64,000 bases of DNA, from NCBI GenBank assembly GCA_963791545.1, contig CAWBSR010000006.1:10199-74198 (forward strand), given 5' to 3'. The stretch is from JALYXV01 sp963791545 (GTDB lineage Bacteria; Actinomycetota; Acidimicrobiia; Acidimicrobiales; Palsa-688). Under the pieces are notes generated by a model. It searched no databases. It saw only the letters and a program-made list of their open reading frames with translations, and was not told where the DNA came from. Positions within the stretch are counted from its first letter, which is position 1, and each line of letters starts with the position of its first letter. Positions 10,601 to 18,287 of this stretch are shown piece by piece. The position numbers and the translations under genes were made by a program.

Positions 10601-13600
10601 CGACCGGCGGCACCAGCGGAGGTGCTTGGTCCAGCCCCACGTCGGCCAACAGCGCCACCACCGGCGCCGGCGGGGCCTCGGGCACCACCGGCAGCGCAGC
10701 CCAGACCTCTCTGGCCTCGTCCGGCAGCACCGACAACCTGGGACCCGGGATCACCGGCGGTTCCGGCGCCGCCACCGCCATCGGCTTCGCGGGGTCGGGT
10801 TTCTCCGGCGACGGCGGCTTCTCGGGCGCCGCCACTAATGACGGCGACACGACGGGCGCCGCGACCAGCGGCGACGCCACTGCCACCGCGGTCGCCCTGG
10901 GCGGGACCACCGGCAACTCGGGCGATGCCACCAATGTTCCCGTCAACACCGCCACCAGCGGCGATGGCGGAGTCGGTGTGGGCGGCACCGGCGGCACCTC
11001 GGGCGATGCCACCGCCGCTTCTTCGGGCGACGCCACCACTGGCAATACCGGCGACTCCACCACTACCGCCTCGGCGACGGGCGGGTCCTCGGGCCGCGCC
11101 ACCGCCAGCCCCCGGTCGACCAACTCCGCGACGACGGGTGCTGGCGGCGCATCAGGCGCCACCGGGACGGCGTCGCAGACGTCGGACTCCGCTTCCGGCG
11201 ATACCGGCAGCCCCACCGGCACTGGGGCCACGGGCGGCTCGGGTGCCGCCTTCAGTATCGGCGCCGCCATCTCCGGCGACTCCGGAATCGGCGGTGACTC
11301 CGGTGCCGCCGGCAACTTCTCGGATACCTCGGGGACTGCCACCAGTGGCAGTGCCGACGCGACCGCCACCGCCAGCGGCGGCAACACCGGGTCCTCGGGC
11401 GCCGCCACCAACATTCCGGTCAATACCGCCACCAGCGGCGCCGGTGGCGACGGCATCGGCGGCAATGGCGGCAGTTCGGGTGCCGCCACGGCCGCCTCGA
11501 TCGGGAGCGCGACCTCTGGTAACACGGGGGACTCCCACGCCGTCGCCTCGGCGACGGGCGGGACCTCCGGTGCCGCCAGCGCCAGCCCCACATCGGCCAA
11601 CACCGCCAGCACCGGCGCCGGCGGAGCTTCAGGGCCCACCGGCAGCGCATCGCAGACCTCAGACGCCACGTCGGGAACCACCGATCCGCCGGTCGGTCCG
11701 ACCGGCGCCTCCGGTGCCGCCACCTCGATCGGCTTCGCCGGCTCGGGGTTCTCCGGCGACGGCGGCTTCTCCGGTGACGCCACCAACACCTCTACCACTA
11801 CTGGTGATGCCACCAGCGGTGACGCCACCGGGACCGCCGACTCGACTGGCGGCAGGTCCGGCGACTCGGGTGCCGCCACCAACAGCCCCACCAACACCGC
11901 CACGAGTGGCGACGGCGGAACCGCCACCGTCATCGACATTGCCGGCCCCGCCGGTGCCGGCGCCAGTTCCGGCACCGCCTCTTCGGGTGATGTCATCGGC
12001 AACGGCGGCAGCGGTGCCGTGAGCGTCAATGTGAGCGGTGCCGGTGCCTCCTCGGGCACTGCCTTCTCCGGTGACGTCATCGGCAACGGGGGCAGCGGCG
12101 GAGTCGCGGTCACGGTGACCTCAGGGTCGTCCGGCTCGCAGACCGACTCGGCAACGGGCGGCTCCTCGGGTGCCGCCACCGCCACTTCTAGTGGCGACGC
12201 GACTTCGGGCAACACCGGATCCTCCAACACGGCCGCCTCGGCGACCGGCGGTACGTCAGGGTCGGCCACCGCCAGCCCGGCGTCGGCCAACACCGCCGTT
12301 ACCGGCGACGGCGGCGCTTCGGGCGCCACCGGTAGCGCCTCGCAAACTTCGAGCGCCACCTCGGGCGACACCGGAAGCCCCACCACCACCGGTCCCACCG
12401 GCGGTTCCGGCGACGCCTCCAGTATCGGCGCCGCCATCTCCGGCGACTCCGGCACCGGCGGCGACTCCGGGGCCGCGACCAACACCTCCGGGACCACCGG
12501 CACCGCCACCTCCGGCACCGCGGCCGGCGCCGCTACCGCCACGGGGGGCAACACCGGAGCCTCGGGCGCGGCGGTCAATGATCCCGCCAACCTGGCCATC
12601 AGTGGCCTGGGCGGCGACGCCACGGTGATCGACATCAGCGGTGCGACCGGCGCCGCCACCTCGGGCACCGCCTTCTCGGGTGATGTCACGGGTAATGGCG
12701 GCAGTGGTGCGGTAGCCGTCGACGTGGTCAGCGGTGACAGCGGGGCGGTGGACGCCACCGCCAATGGCGGATCCACGGGCCCCGCCACCGCGACATCCTC
12801 GGGCAACGCCACCTCGGGCGCCACCGGCGACTCGACGACGTTGGCGTCGGCTACCGGCGGTACCAGCGGCAACGCAACCGCCTCGCCGACCTCGGCCAAC
12901 CTGGCGGCCACCGGCGACGGGGGCCCCTCGGGGGCCACCGGCTCGGCATCGCAGACGTCGTCGGCCACCTCGGGCGACACTCTGGCGGCCACCGGCCCCA
13001 CCGGCGGCTCGGGCGACGCCACCGCGGTCGGCTTCTCCGGCTCCGGCTTCTCCGGCGACGGCGGCTTCTCGGGCGACGCCACCAACACCTCTGACACCTC
13101 GGGCACCGCAACCACCGGCAGCGCCGCCGGGACCGCCACCACCGTTGGAGGCGCCTCCGGCGCCTCCGGCGACGCCACCAACAGTCCGACCAATACCGCC
13201 TTCAGCGGCGACGGAGGCGTGGCCACGGTGACCGGGGCTTCGGGCGACACCGGCGACGCCACCTCAGGTGCCGCCTTCTCGGGCGATGTCGGCGGCAGCG
13301 GCGGCAGCGGCGGGGTAGGCGTGACTGTGACCTCGGGCAACTCCGGCGATGCCACCGGCAGTGCCACCGGGGGAACTTCGGGCCCCGCCACGGCCAGTTC
13401 GACCGGCGACGCCACCTCAGGCGCCACCGGCGCTGTCACCGCAGCGGCGTCGGCAACCGGCGGAACGTCTGGATGGGCCACCGCCAACCCGGACTCGTCC
13501 AATGTGGCGGCCACCAGCGATGGCGGTGCTTCGGGCACCACCGGCAGCTCCTCTCAGACCTCGAGCGCCACATCCGGCTCGACCGGCGACGCTGGAACCA

Positions 13601-16191
13601 CCGGCCCCACCGGCGGTTCCGGCGACGCCTCGTCCATCGGGGCGGCCATCTCGGGGGACTCCGGCACCGGAGGCGACTCGGGTGGCGCTGACAACACCTC
13701 CACAACGACGGGAACCGCCGCCAGCGGTGATGCTTCCGGTACCGCGACCGCCACGGGCGGCGACAGCGGCAAGTCGGGAGCGGCGTTGAGCATTCCGGTG
13801 AACTCGGCGACCAGCGGGGCCGGTGGCGACGCCACCGTGACCCTGGACACCGGCGATACCGGAGTCGCCATTTCGGGTGCTGCCTTCTCCGGCACCGTGC
13901 TCGGCAGCGGAGGCAGCGGGGCGGTTGGTGTGGTGGTCACCTCCGGGAGTTCCGGCGATGCCACCGGGACCGCCAACGGCGGCTCCACCGGCGCCGCCAC
14001 GGCCACCTCCAACGGTGACGCCACGACCGGGGCCACCGGGGCCACCACCACCACGGCGTCGGCGACCGGCGGAACGAGCGGAGGCGCCACCGCCAACCCG
14101 AGCTCCGACAACTCCGCAGTCACGGGCGACGGCGGCGCATCCGGGAACACCGGCACCGCCTCGCAGACCTCCGACGCCACCTCCGGTGACACCGGAAATG
14201 CCGGCGGCGGGACCTCGGGCGGCTCCGGGGCCGCCAACGCGGCCGGTAGCGCCCTCTCCGGGTTCTCCGGCGACGGCGGCTTCTCGGGCGCCGCCACCAA
14301 CGATTCCACCACGACCGGCGATGCGGGCAGCGGTCCCGCCACCGCCGACGCGGTAGCCACTGGTGGCACCTCGGGCGGATCCGGCGACGCCACCAACACC
14401 GCCGGTGACACCGCCCTTTCGGGTAATGGCGGAGCCGCCACCGTGACGGCCGAGACAGGCGATACCGGCCCCGCCATTTCCGGCGCCGCCTTCTCAGGCG
14501 ACGTCGTGGGGGCCGGCGGCAGCGGAGCGGTCGGAGTCGTCGTGACCTCGGGCGACTCGGGCGACGCAACCGGTACCGCCACCGGCGGCACCTCAGGACC
14601 GTCGACGGCCACCGCGACGGGCAGCGCCATCACCGGCGCCACCGGAGCCTCGGTCACCTCGGCGTCGGCCACCGGCGGCACCTCGGGGGACGCGACGTCC
14701 AACCCCGACTCGTCGAACACTGCCGCAAGCGGCGACGGCGGCGCTTCGGGCGCCACTGGGAGTGCTTCGCAGACCTCAGATGCCACTTCCGGTAGCACCG
14801 GTGGCGGTTCCGGGCCGACGGGGGGCACGGGCCTGGCCGAGGCCACCGGCGGTGCCCTCTCGGGTGATACCGGGCTCGGGGGCGATTCGGGTCCTGCGAC
14901 GAACACCTCGGATACTTCCGGGTCGGCCGCCAGCGGGGCGGCAGGGGCAGCCGCAGCCGCCACCGGAGGCGACAGCGGCACCTCGGGTGCTGCCGTCCTC
15001 GTCCCGGTTGTCACCGCAACCAGCGGTGCCGGGGGCGCGGCCGACGCCACGCCCACCACCGCCGACACCGGCGTCGCCTCGTCACCCGTCGCCTTCTCGG
15101 GGGCGGTCGGCGCGGGCGGCAGCGGGGCGGTGCTGAACGTGGTCACCACCGGTGACAGCGGCGACGCCACGGCTTCCTCCAACGGAGGCTCGACCGGCGC
15201 CGCCAGCGCAACCGCCACCGGTGATGCCACTTCCGGGCCCACCGGCGCGGTCGCCGCCCGCGCCTCGGCGACGGGCGGTACCAGTGGGGGAGCCGCCTCC
15301 AGCCCGGTGTCGACCAACGTCTCGGCCAGTGGTGCCGGCGGGCCGTCCGGTCCCTCGGGTACGTCGTCGCAGACCACCAGCGTCAGCTCGGGTGACACCG
15401 GCGACGCGCCAGCGGCAGCCGCCGTGACCAGCCTGGCCGGACCATTGGCGTCACCGGTTGCGCTCACCAGCGCCGCCGGCACCACGGGGGCCGGCACCAC
15501 GGGGGCCGGCACCACGGACCCCGGCGCAAGCTCGGGTGCTGCAGCCCCGTCGTCCAAGTCCACTTCGGCCTTGGGAAGCGCCTCTTCCGATACCGCCGTG
15601 GCTACGCCGGCCGCGCAACCGGCAACCATCGTCTCGCCCGGGGACTTCCTCGAGGCGGCGCTGAGCGCCCCGTGCGGTCCCAACTCCGACATCTCGAACT
15701 CTGGATGTGGCAACACCGGCTCCGGAAACTCGGGTCGGAACAACACTGGGGTCGGCAACAGCGGAGGCGACAACACCGGGGTGGCCAACTCCGGTGCCGA
15801 CAACACCGGCCTCGCCAACTCGGGCCAGGAGAATGTCGGTACCGGCAACTCGGGCTGCCTCAACGTCGGGACCGCCAACTCGGGATTCGGCAACGTGGGC
15901 ATCGGTAACTCGGGACCCGACGAATGCCCCGGCATTCCCGTTCCCGGGACCCCGGGCGTTCCCGGTACCCCCGGGGTTCCCGGTACCCCCGGTACCCCCG
16001 GCACGCCGGGCGAGTCCGGGGAGTCCGGTGAGTCCGCTCAGCGGACGGTCGCTGTCGTGACCGAGGCCTCGCTGCCCTTGACGGGGTCCAACACCGCCAT
16101 GCCGCTGGCGGTGGCGCTGGGGCTGCTCCTGAGTGGGGGGGCGGCGGTCGGGCTCACCGGTCGCCGGCGCGAGGAAGCCGACTCCCAGTAG
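4615..16191 (+). CDS. Giant tandem-repeat LPLTG-anchored surface protein
   Basis: About 3,858 residues. The start is the ATG at 4615, chosen because it sits 8 bases behind a -10 element and begins MSGLLGVLALAATLS, matching the start of the paralogue at 16344. The short hydrophobic N-terminus may be a signal sequence but lacks the usual basic residues. Residues about 24-3600 are 18 tandem units of Gly, Ser, Thr and Ala with very few charged residues other than Asp. Then come about 75 residues of N-x-G-x-(G/A)-N-S-G repeats, a collagen-like PGTPGVPGTPG stretch, and the sorting signal LPLTG (3820-3824), a hydrophobic helix and an RRR tail. It is predicted to be exported and covalently wall-attached, acting as a long fibre, adhesin or matrix protein. 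No catalytic domain is visible. No cysteine occurs in the repeat array; there are a few near residue 3690. Homology to a named family is not claimed. Confidence 0.9.
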   Translation: MSGLLGVLALAATLSREPAQVAPINTATTVAAGPTGGSGQATGTGASNSGGTGAGGVSGPSTNNSTTSGSATSGPATATATVTGGTSGGSGTATLAPVVTATSGAGGAGTATATSGATSGAASGTTFSGGVGGGPGGGSGAVAVVVTSGNSGAAVGNATGGTSGPATATATGNATSGATGASVTSASATGGTSGSAVASPVSSNTASSGNGGASGPTGSASQTSLAASGNTGSSGSGPSGGSGQATATGAAGSGSSGAGGDSGAATNTSTTTGDAATGAAGATSDAVGGNTGSSGDATNVPVTTASSGPGGDATVVTTSGGTGPATSGTVFSGAVTGGGGSGAVMVTVISGNSGAATGTANGGSSGGAVASSSGNATSGSTGASTTTSSATGGTSGNATASPSSNNTAGTGDGGASGATGTASQTSISASGDTGSTGSGATGGSGLSDASGTATSGDSGPGGFSGPATNSSTTSGDATSGDATGDSTASGGTTGDSGAATNAPVNTATSGAGGDAVAVVGSGATGAATSGAVFSGAVTGGGGSGAVLVTVTSGSSGAATGTATGGTSGPATARSTGNAVSGATGSSTTTASATGGTSGSATASPSSTNAAGTGNGGASGATGSASQTSNSTSGSTGGAGPSGGSGASTTTGAAISGDSGTGGDSGPATNASDTTGAATSGAAGGSATATGGNTGSSGAATNVPVNTANSGAGGDAVVVATSGDTGAATSGAAFSGAVSGGGGSGAVAVHVTSGSSGAVNGTANGGSTGAATATSSGNAVSGATGDSITHASATGGTSGNAKASPSSTNAAGTGNGGASGATGSASQTSGSTSGNTGAPGGPTGGSGNAGATGFAGSGFSGDGGFSGAATNTSTTTGSATSGGATGSAVALGGTSGNSGGATLAPVNTAISGDAGSATVVGTSGATGPATSGAAFSGDVTGGGGSGAVAVTVTSGASGAVTGTATGGTSGPATATSTGNAISGTTGSSLTTASATGGTSGTATASPKSINAAGTGDGGASGATGSASQTSAATSGDTGGPTSAGPTGGSGNATSLGAAISGDSGTGGDSGAATNDSTTSGTATSGAADATATSVGGSSGTSGAATNVPVNTATSGTGGDATVVTTSGDTGAATSGAAFSGTVTGGGGSGAVAVTVTSGASGAATGTANGGSTGAAHASSSGDAITGATGDVTTTASATGGTSGSAIASPSSANFAGTGNGGASGPTGSASQTSSATSGNTDPPAGATGASGAAGAAGFAGSGFSGDGGFSGDATNTSSTAGTATSGDATASAASVGGISGNSGDATNAPVNTATSGDGGEASAINTSGDSGAATSGAAFSGDVSGGGGSGAVSVTVASGATGDATGDATGGTSGAASAASAGDAISGATGDVTTTASATGGSSGDAVANPASSNTATTGDGGASGATGSASQTSSATSGDTGSPTSTGSTGGSGAAGSLGAAISGDSGDGGDSGASTNTSDTTGTATTGAAGASAVTVGGVSGNSGAATDAAVNTATSGEGGDGTALSTTGDSGAATSGTAFSGDVSGGGGSGAVNVNVDGGTSTSAFSGDVSGGGGSGAVNVTVGGGSSGIASSGDVMGGGGSGAVNVVAGGASGVASSGDVTGDGGSGSVDVTVGAPSTGATGSASDSANGGSSGAATAGSTGDAVSGATGDVTTSASATGGSSGDATADPTSSNDASSGDGGASGTTGSASQTSNATTGNTDPPSGTTGASGAATSIGFAGSGFSGDGGFSGAATNDSFTTGSATSGAASATAVAVGGISGTSGDATNIPVNTATSGAGGDGISGTGGTSGSATATSAGDATTGATGDVLTTAAATGGSSGSATSSPSSTNSATTGAGGASGNTGTASQTSDAASGDTGSPTTTGATGGSGAALSVGAAISGDSGTGGDSGDATNGSDTTGTATSGAADASAVAIGGNSGTSGAATNIPGNTASSGEGGDGLGGNGGSSGAATAASVGDATSGATGDSVTHASATGGTSGGAWSSPTSANSATTGAGGASGTTGSAAQTSLASSGSTDNLGPGITGGSGAATAIGFAGSGFSGDGGFSGAATNDGDTTGAATSGDATATAVALGGTTGNSGDATNVPVNTATSGDGGVGVGGTGGTSGDATAASSGDATTGNTGDSTTTASATGGSSGRATASPRSTNSATTGAGGASGATGTASQTSDSASGDTGSPTGTGATGGSGAAFSIGAAISGDSGIGGDSGAAGNFSDTSGTATSGSADATATASGGNTGSSGAATNIPVNTATSGAGGDGIGGNGGSSGAATAASIGSATSGNTGDSHAVASATGGTSGAASASPTSANTASTGAGGASGPTGSASQTSDATSGTTDPPVGPTGASGAATSIGFAGSGFSGDGGFSGDATNTSTTTGDATSGDATGTADSTGGRSGDSGAATNSPTNTATSGDGGTATVIDIAGPAGAGASSGTASSGDVIGNGGSGAVSVNVSGAGASSGTAFSGDVIGNGGSGGVAVTVTSGSSGSQTDSATGGSSGAATATSSGDATSGNTGSSNTAASATGGTSGSATASPASANTAVTGDGGASGATGSASQTSSATSGDTGSPTTTGPTGGSGDASSIGAAISGDSGTGGDSGAATNTSGTTGTATSGTAAGAATATGGNTGASGAAVNDPANLAISGLGGDATVIDISGATGAATSGTAFSGDVTGNGGSGAVAVDVVSGDSGAVDATANGGSTGPATATSSGNATSGATGDSTTLASATGGTSGNATASPTSANLAATGDGGPSGATGSASQTSSATSGDTLAATGPTGGSGDATAVGFSGSGFSGDGGFSGDATNTSDTSGTATTGSAAGTATTVGGASGASGDATNSPTNTAFSGDGGVATVTGASGDTGDATSGAAFSGDVGGSGGSGGVGVTVTSGNSGDATGSATGGTSGPATASSTGDATSGATGAVTAAASATGGTSGWATANPDSSNVAATSDGGASGTTGSSSQTSSATSGSTGDAGTTGPTGGSGDASSIGAAISGDSGTGGDSGGADNTSTTTGTAASGDASGTATATGGDSGKSGAALSIPVNSATSGAGGDATVTLDTGDTGVAISGAAFSGTVLGSGGSGAVGVVVTSGSSGDATGTANGGSTGAATATSNGDATTGATGATTTTASATGGTSGGATANPSSDNSAVTGDGGASGNTGTASQTSDATSGDTGNAGGGTSGGSGAANAAGSALSGFSGDGGFSGAATNDSTTTGDAGSGPATADAVATGGTSGGSGDATNTAGDTALSGNGGAATVTAETGDTGPAISGAAFSGDVVGAGGSGAVGVVVTSGDSGDATGTATGGTSGPSTATATGSAITGATGASVTSASATGGTSGDATSNPDSSNTAASGDGGASGATGSASQTSDATSGSTGGGSGPTGGTGLAEATGGALSGDTGLGGDSGPATNTSDTSGSAASGAAGAAAAATGGDSGTSGAAVLVPVVTATSGAGGAADATPTTADTGVASSPVAFSGAVGAGGSGAVLNVVTTGDSGDATASSNGGSTGAASATATGDATSGPTGAVAARASATGGTSGGAASSPVSTNVSASGAGGPSGPSGTSSQTTSVSSGDTGDAPAAAAVTSLAGPLASPVALTSAAGTTGAGTTGAGTTDPGASSGAAAPSSKSTSALGSASSDTAVATPAAQPATIVSPGDFLEAALSAPCGPNSDISNSGCGNTGSGNSGRNNTGVGNSGGDNTGVANSGADNTGLANSGQENVGTGNSGCLNVGTANSGFGNVGIGNSGPDECPGIPVPGTPGVPGTPGVPGTPGTPGTPGESGESGESAQRTVAVVTEASLPLTGSNTAMPLAVALGLLLSGGAAVGLTGRRREEADSQ
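4684..15400 (+). repeat. 18-unit coding tandem repeat array of the giant surface protein
   Basis: Each unit ends in a recognisable block G(S/T)ASQTS. These blocks fall at about 5271, 5881, 6484, 7084, 7687, 8297, 8899, 9748, 10216, 10696, 11167, 11646, 12334, 12945, 13549, 14158, 14764 and 15364. Most units are therefore 600-611 bp (about 200 residues); unit 8 is about 850 bp, units 9-12 about 470-480 bp and unit 13 about 690 bp. Within a unit the order is TGGSG, GGFSG or GGDSG, ATNTSTTTG, ATNVPVNTATSG, AAFSGDV-GGGGSGAV, ASATGGTSG, then the terminal block. Units alternate strictly between two subtypes, so the real period is a dimer of about 1.2 kb. Confidence 0.85.
15697..16035 (+). repeat. 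Asn-Gly decapeptide repeats followed by a collagen-like stretch
   Basis: From 15697 to about 15920 the giant protein carries roughly eight copies of a ten-residue unit such as NVGTGNSGCL or NTGVANSGAD. These resemble the NxGxGNxG repeats of mycobacterial PPE-MPTR proteins, without any PPE domain. From about 15955 a G-x-y run with PGTPGVPG and GESGES units follows, then the LPLTG signal. The decapeptides are shared with the small paralogue at 16344; the collagen-like part is not. Confidence 0.8.
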
Positions 16192-16209
16192 CGGGAAAAG
16201 GGGTTCGAA

Positions 16210-16238
16210 AAGGGGGGGCGTTCTCGCCCCCCTTTTTT
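16210..16238 (+). terminator. Rho-independent terminator behind the giant gene
   Basis: A G-rich arm (16212-16220) pairs with CGCCCCCC (16225-16232) across the four-base loop TTCT, followed by six T residues (16233-16238). It lies 19 bp after the stop codon and separates the giant gene from the promoter of its paralogue. Confidence 0.85.
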
Positions 16239-16306
16239 GCGTCCCCGGTTCGCAACCGGCACCTATGTCCGTTTGGTGGTTTCTCCGGGGGTTGGGGCTC
16301 CCATGG

Positions 16307-16335
16307 TTGCATCCCACGCGATGATCAGCTACGGT
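16307..16335 (+). promoter_or_regulatory. Probable leaderless promoter of the small LPLTG paralogue
   Basis: TTGCAT (16307-16312), 17 bp spacer, TACGGT (16330-16335), then 8 bases to the ATG at 16344. The geometry is identical to the giant gene promoter, and the eight bases (CCGACGCC against CCGCTGCC) are also similar. No ribosome-binding site is visible. Confidence 0.65.
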
Positions 16336-16343
16336 CCGACGCC

Positions 16344-16991
16344 ATGTCCGCTCTGGTCGCAAGTCTCGCTCTGGCTACGGCACTATCCCGGCATTCCGCG
16401 CCCTCGGCCCTGGTCAGCCGCCCCATCGTCTGTGCCCCCAACGCCGATATCTCGAGCTCGGGCTGTGGCAACGTGGGTATCGGCAACTCCGGGGCCGGCA
16501 ACACGGGGAACGGGAACTCGGGGGCCGGCAATACCGGCAACGGGAACTCCGGTTTCGGCAATACCGGCAACGGCAACTCGGGGTGCGGCAACGTCGGTAT
16601 CGCCAACTCCGGTGCCGGCAACGTGGGCGTAGGTCTTTCCGGCGGAACTTCCTGCCCGGGTCCGGTAAAGCGGCCCCCGCCGACCACCCCGCCGACCACG
16701 TCGCCGACCGAATCCCATTCCGGCACGACACTTGGCGCCGCGGGGGCTGCCACCCAGGTCGTGGTTGCCACGCTGCCCTTGACCGGGCGTAACTCGACGG
16801 GGCCGCTGACCCTGGCGGTGGGCCTGATGCTGAGCGGCGGTGCCGTGGTGACCCTCGCCAACCGTCGCCGTCACGCCGTGGCCGCCGCCACCGGCGGCGA
16901 ACTGCTGCCCCTGTCGGCGGCGGTGGGACTGCTGCTGACCGGTCGGGCCCATACCGCCGATGGAGCGCCCCGGGGCACCACCAAGTCCTAG
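16344..16991 (+). CDS. Small LPLTG surface protein, miniature paralogue of the giant protein
   Basis: 215 residues. The N-terminus MSALVASLALATALS parallels MSGLLGVLALAATLS of the giant protein. Residues about 33-90 match the giant stalk: C-x-PN-x-DIS, then SGCGN and about seven NxGxGNSG decapeptides. A Thr/Pro linker (about 97-115) and LPLTG (144-148) with a hydrophobic segment and RRR follow. It thus keeps both ends of the giant protein without the 18 large repeats. The tail after the sorting signal is unusually long (67 residues) and contains another hydrophobic patch, LLPLSAAVGLLL, so processing may differ. It is likely exported and wall-anchored, perhaps as a cap, base or shorter alternative to the giant protein; this role is inferred. 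It has its own leaderless-type promoter. Confidence 0.85.
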   Translation: MSALVASLALATALSRHSAPSALVSRPIVCAPNADISSSGCGNVGIGNSGAGNTGNGNSGAGNTGNGNSGFGNTGNGNSGCGNVGIANSGAGNVGVGLSGGTSCPGPVKRPPPTTPPTTSPTESHSGTTLGAAGAATQVVVATLPLTGRNSTGPLTLAVGLMLSGGAVVTLANRRRHAVAAATGGELLPLSAAVGLLLTGRAHTADGAPRGTTKS

Positions 16992-17067
16992 CCGGCGCCC
17001 ACCGGGCGTAGACTGGCGCTTTCTTCCAGCCGCGCCCCGGCTTGAAGTGTCCTGACGATGGGGACCG

Positions 17068-18273
17068 ATGGCCGCTGCCTCTGCTGATGTCAAGTTGACC
17101 GGGTTGGAGGCGGCACTGGCGGCCGCCCCTATCTGGGAGAAGCAGGTTCTGGAGATCGGTCTCGAGTGGCCCGAGTTCTCCGAGCTCTCCGAGGATCAAC
17201 AGTGGGCGGCGTCGCGGCTGCGGGCGTTTCTCCTCACCTGGGACCCCTTCGAGTGGCAGCCGGACCGCCCGGCCGCGTTTGCCACGTCAACGAGTCGTCG
17301 CGCCGACGAAGTCGGCCTGGTCCTGTACTTGCCCACCTGGCAGGCGCTCGCGGCGCCCGACGGTGTGGCTGCCCTGTTGGGCCGGCTGGGGGAATCCGTC
17401 CTGTGGGTGGCCGGCGAGCATCGGGCGGCCATCACCGCGGCCTCCTATCCGGCCGGCGTCCAGTCCGGGGCCCGCCCGGGATTGCTGAGCCGGGTCCCGG
17501 CCGAGTCGCTCCTCGAGCCACCAGTGCTCACCGTCGTGAGCAACGGGGGCAGCACCTGGTTGCCCATCCAGTTCGACGTGCTGGAGGATCTGGCCCAGGA
17601 CGGCTTCGGACCTGCCGACCTGGACCGGTCGCCAGTGCGCTTCAAGGAACACGGCGAAGGGCTGTCCGGTTGCCCAGGATGCGCGGGCGACTCTGTCAGT
17701 TTCCCGGATGGGCTCAAAGACGCTCAGGAAACCATCTGCGGGCCCCATCGGGCCGAGGCCCTTCGGGTCACCACCGCCCGGCTGGAGGCGTCCAAGGCCA
17801 GCAATCCCCGCGGTTGGGAGGCGTTGCTGGACGCCGGCCAGCGCTTGGTGGAACCACACCTGCCCAACGGTCTCGGGCCCCGCTTGGTGGCGGCGGCCCA
17901 GGTCTCGTCGCCTACGGTAGCGCAACTGGATGAGGCGGCCACCATGGTCGCCACCGCGGCCAGCTTGATGAGCGGTCTGCCCGATGCCGAGACACGACTG
18001 GGGGCACGGCTGGCTCCCGTGCGGCCGTGGCTGGAGCAGCTACCCGAGCAGCTGGAGGCGGCCGGGTTGCCTGACGAAGCGGACCAGACCCGGGCGGCGG
18101 CCTTGGAGCTGCTGACACCGCCGGAGGCAGCCGCGGCCCGGGCGGCGGCCGAGGAGGCGGCGGCGGCGACGGGGGCGGCCAAACCCAAACCCTTCCGCCG
18201 TGAGGTCCGGGTGGGCCGCAACCAGCCGTGCCCGTGCGGTAGCGGCAAGAAGTACAAGTTCTGCCATGGCTGA
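17068..18273 (+). CDS. SEC-C motif protein of unknown function
   Basis: 401 residues from an ATG preceded by GGGGACC. The extreme C-terminus carries a clear SEC-C zinc-binding motif, [14 protein letters not shown], as found at the end of SecA and in many small uncharacterised proteins. An additional CPGC pair lies near residue 195. The middle is alpha-helical and alanine-rich with no recognised catalytic motif. No signal peptide or membrane segment is seen, so it is probably cytoplasmic. It is convergent with the phosphoglycerate mutase gene. The SEC-C assignment is firm; the function is unknown. Confidence 0.8.
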   Translation: MAAASADVKLTGLEAALAAAPIWEKQVLEIGLEWPEFSELSEDQQWAASRLRAFLLTWDPFEWQPDRPAAFATSTSRRADEVGLVLYLPTWQALAAPDGVAALLGRLGESVLWVAGEHRAAITAASYPAGVQSGARPGLLSRVPAESLLEPPVLTVVSNGGSTWLPIQFDVLEDLAQDGFGPADLDRSPVRFKEHGEGLSGCPGCAGDSVSFPDGLKDAQETICGPHRAEALRVTTARLEASKASNPRGWEALLDAGQRLVEPHLPNGLGPRLVAAAQVSSPTVAQLDEAATMVATAASLMSGLPDAETRLGARLAPVRPWLEQLPEQLEAAGLPDEADQTRAAALELLTPPEAAAARAAAEEAAAATGAAKPKPFRREVRVGRNQPCPCGSGKKYKFCHG

Positions 18274-18287
18274 GCCCGGTTCGGGCT
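18273..18287. terminator. Stem-loop between convergent SEC-C and gpmA genes
   Basis: AGCCCG (18273-18278) and CGGGCT (18282-18287) form a six-base stem with a three-base loop in the 12 bp between the two stop codons. There is no T-tract, so its use as a terminator is plausible but unproven. Confidence 0.4.

Noticed and set aside
5343..13541. Very long antisense open frame of more than 2,700 codons opposite the giant gene
   Set aside because: It results from the sense codons used: TTA, CTA and TCA are almost absent, so the opposite frame has no stops. Its translation is a Pro/Val/Ala mirror of the repeat with no start signal or domain.
4684..15400. CRISPR array or non-coding satellite explanation for the 4.7-15.4 kb repeats
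   Set aside because: The repeats are in one open frame, 0.5-0.85 kb long, with codon-level variation and protein-level conservation, unlike direct repeats with unique spacers.
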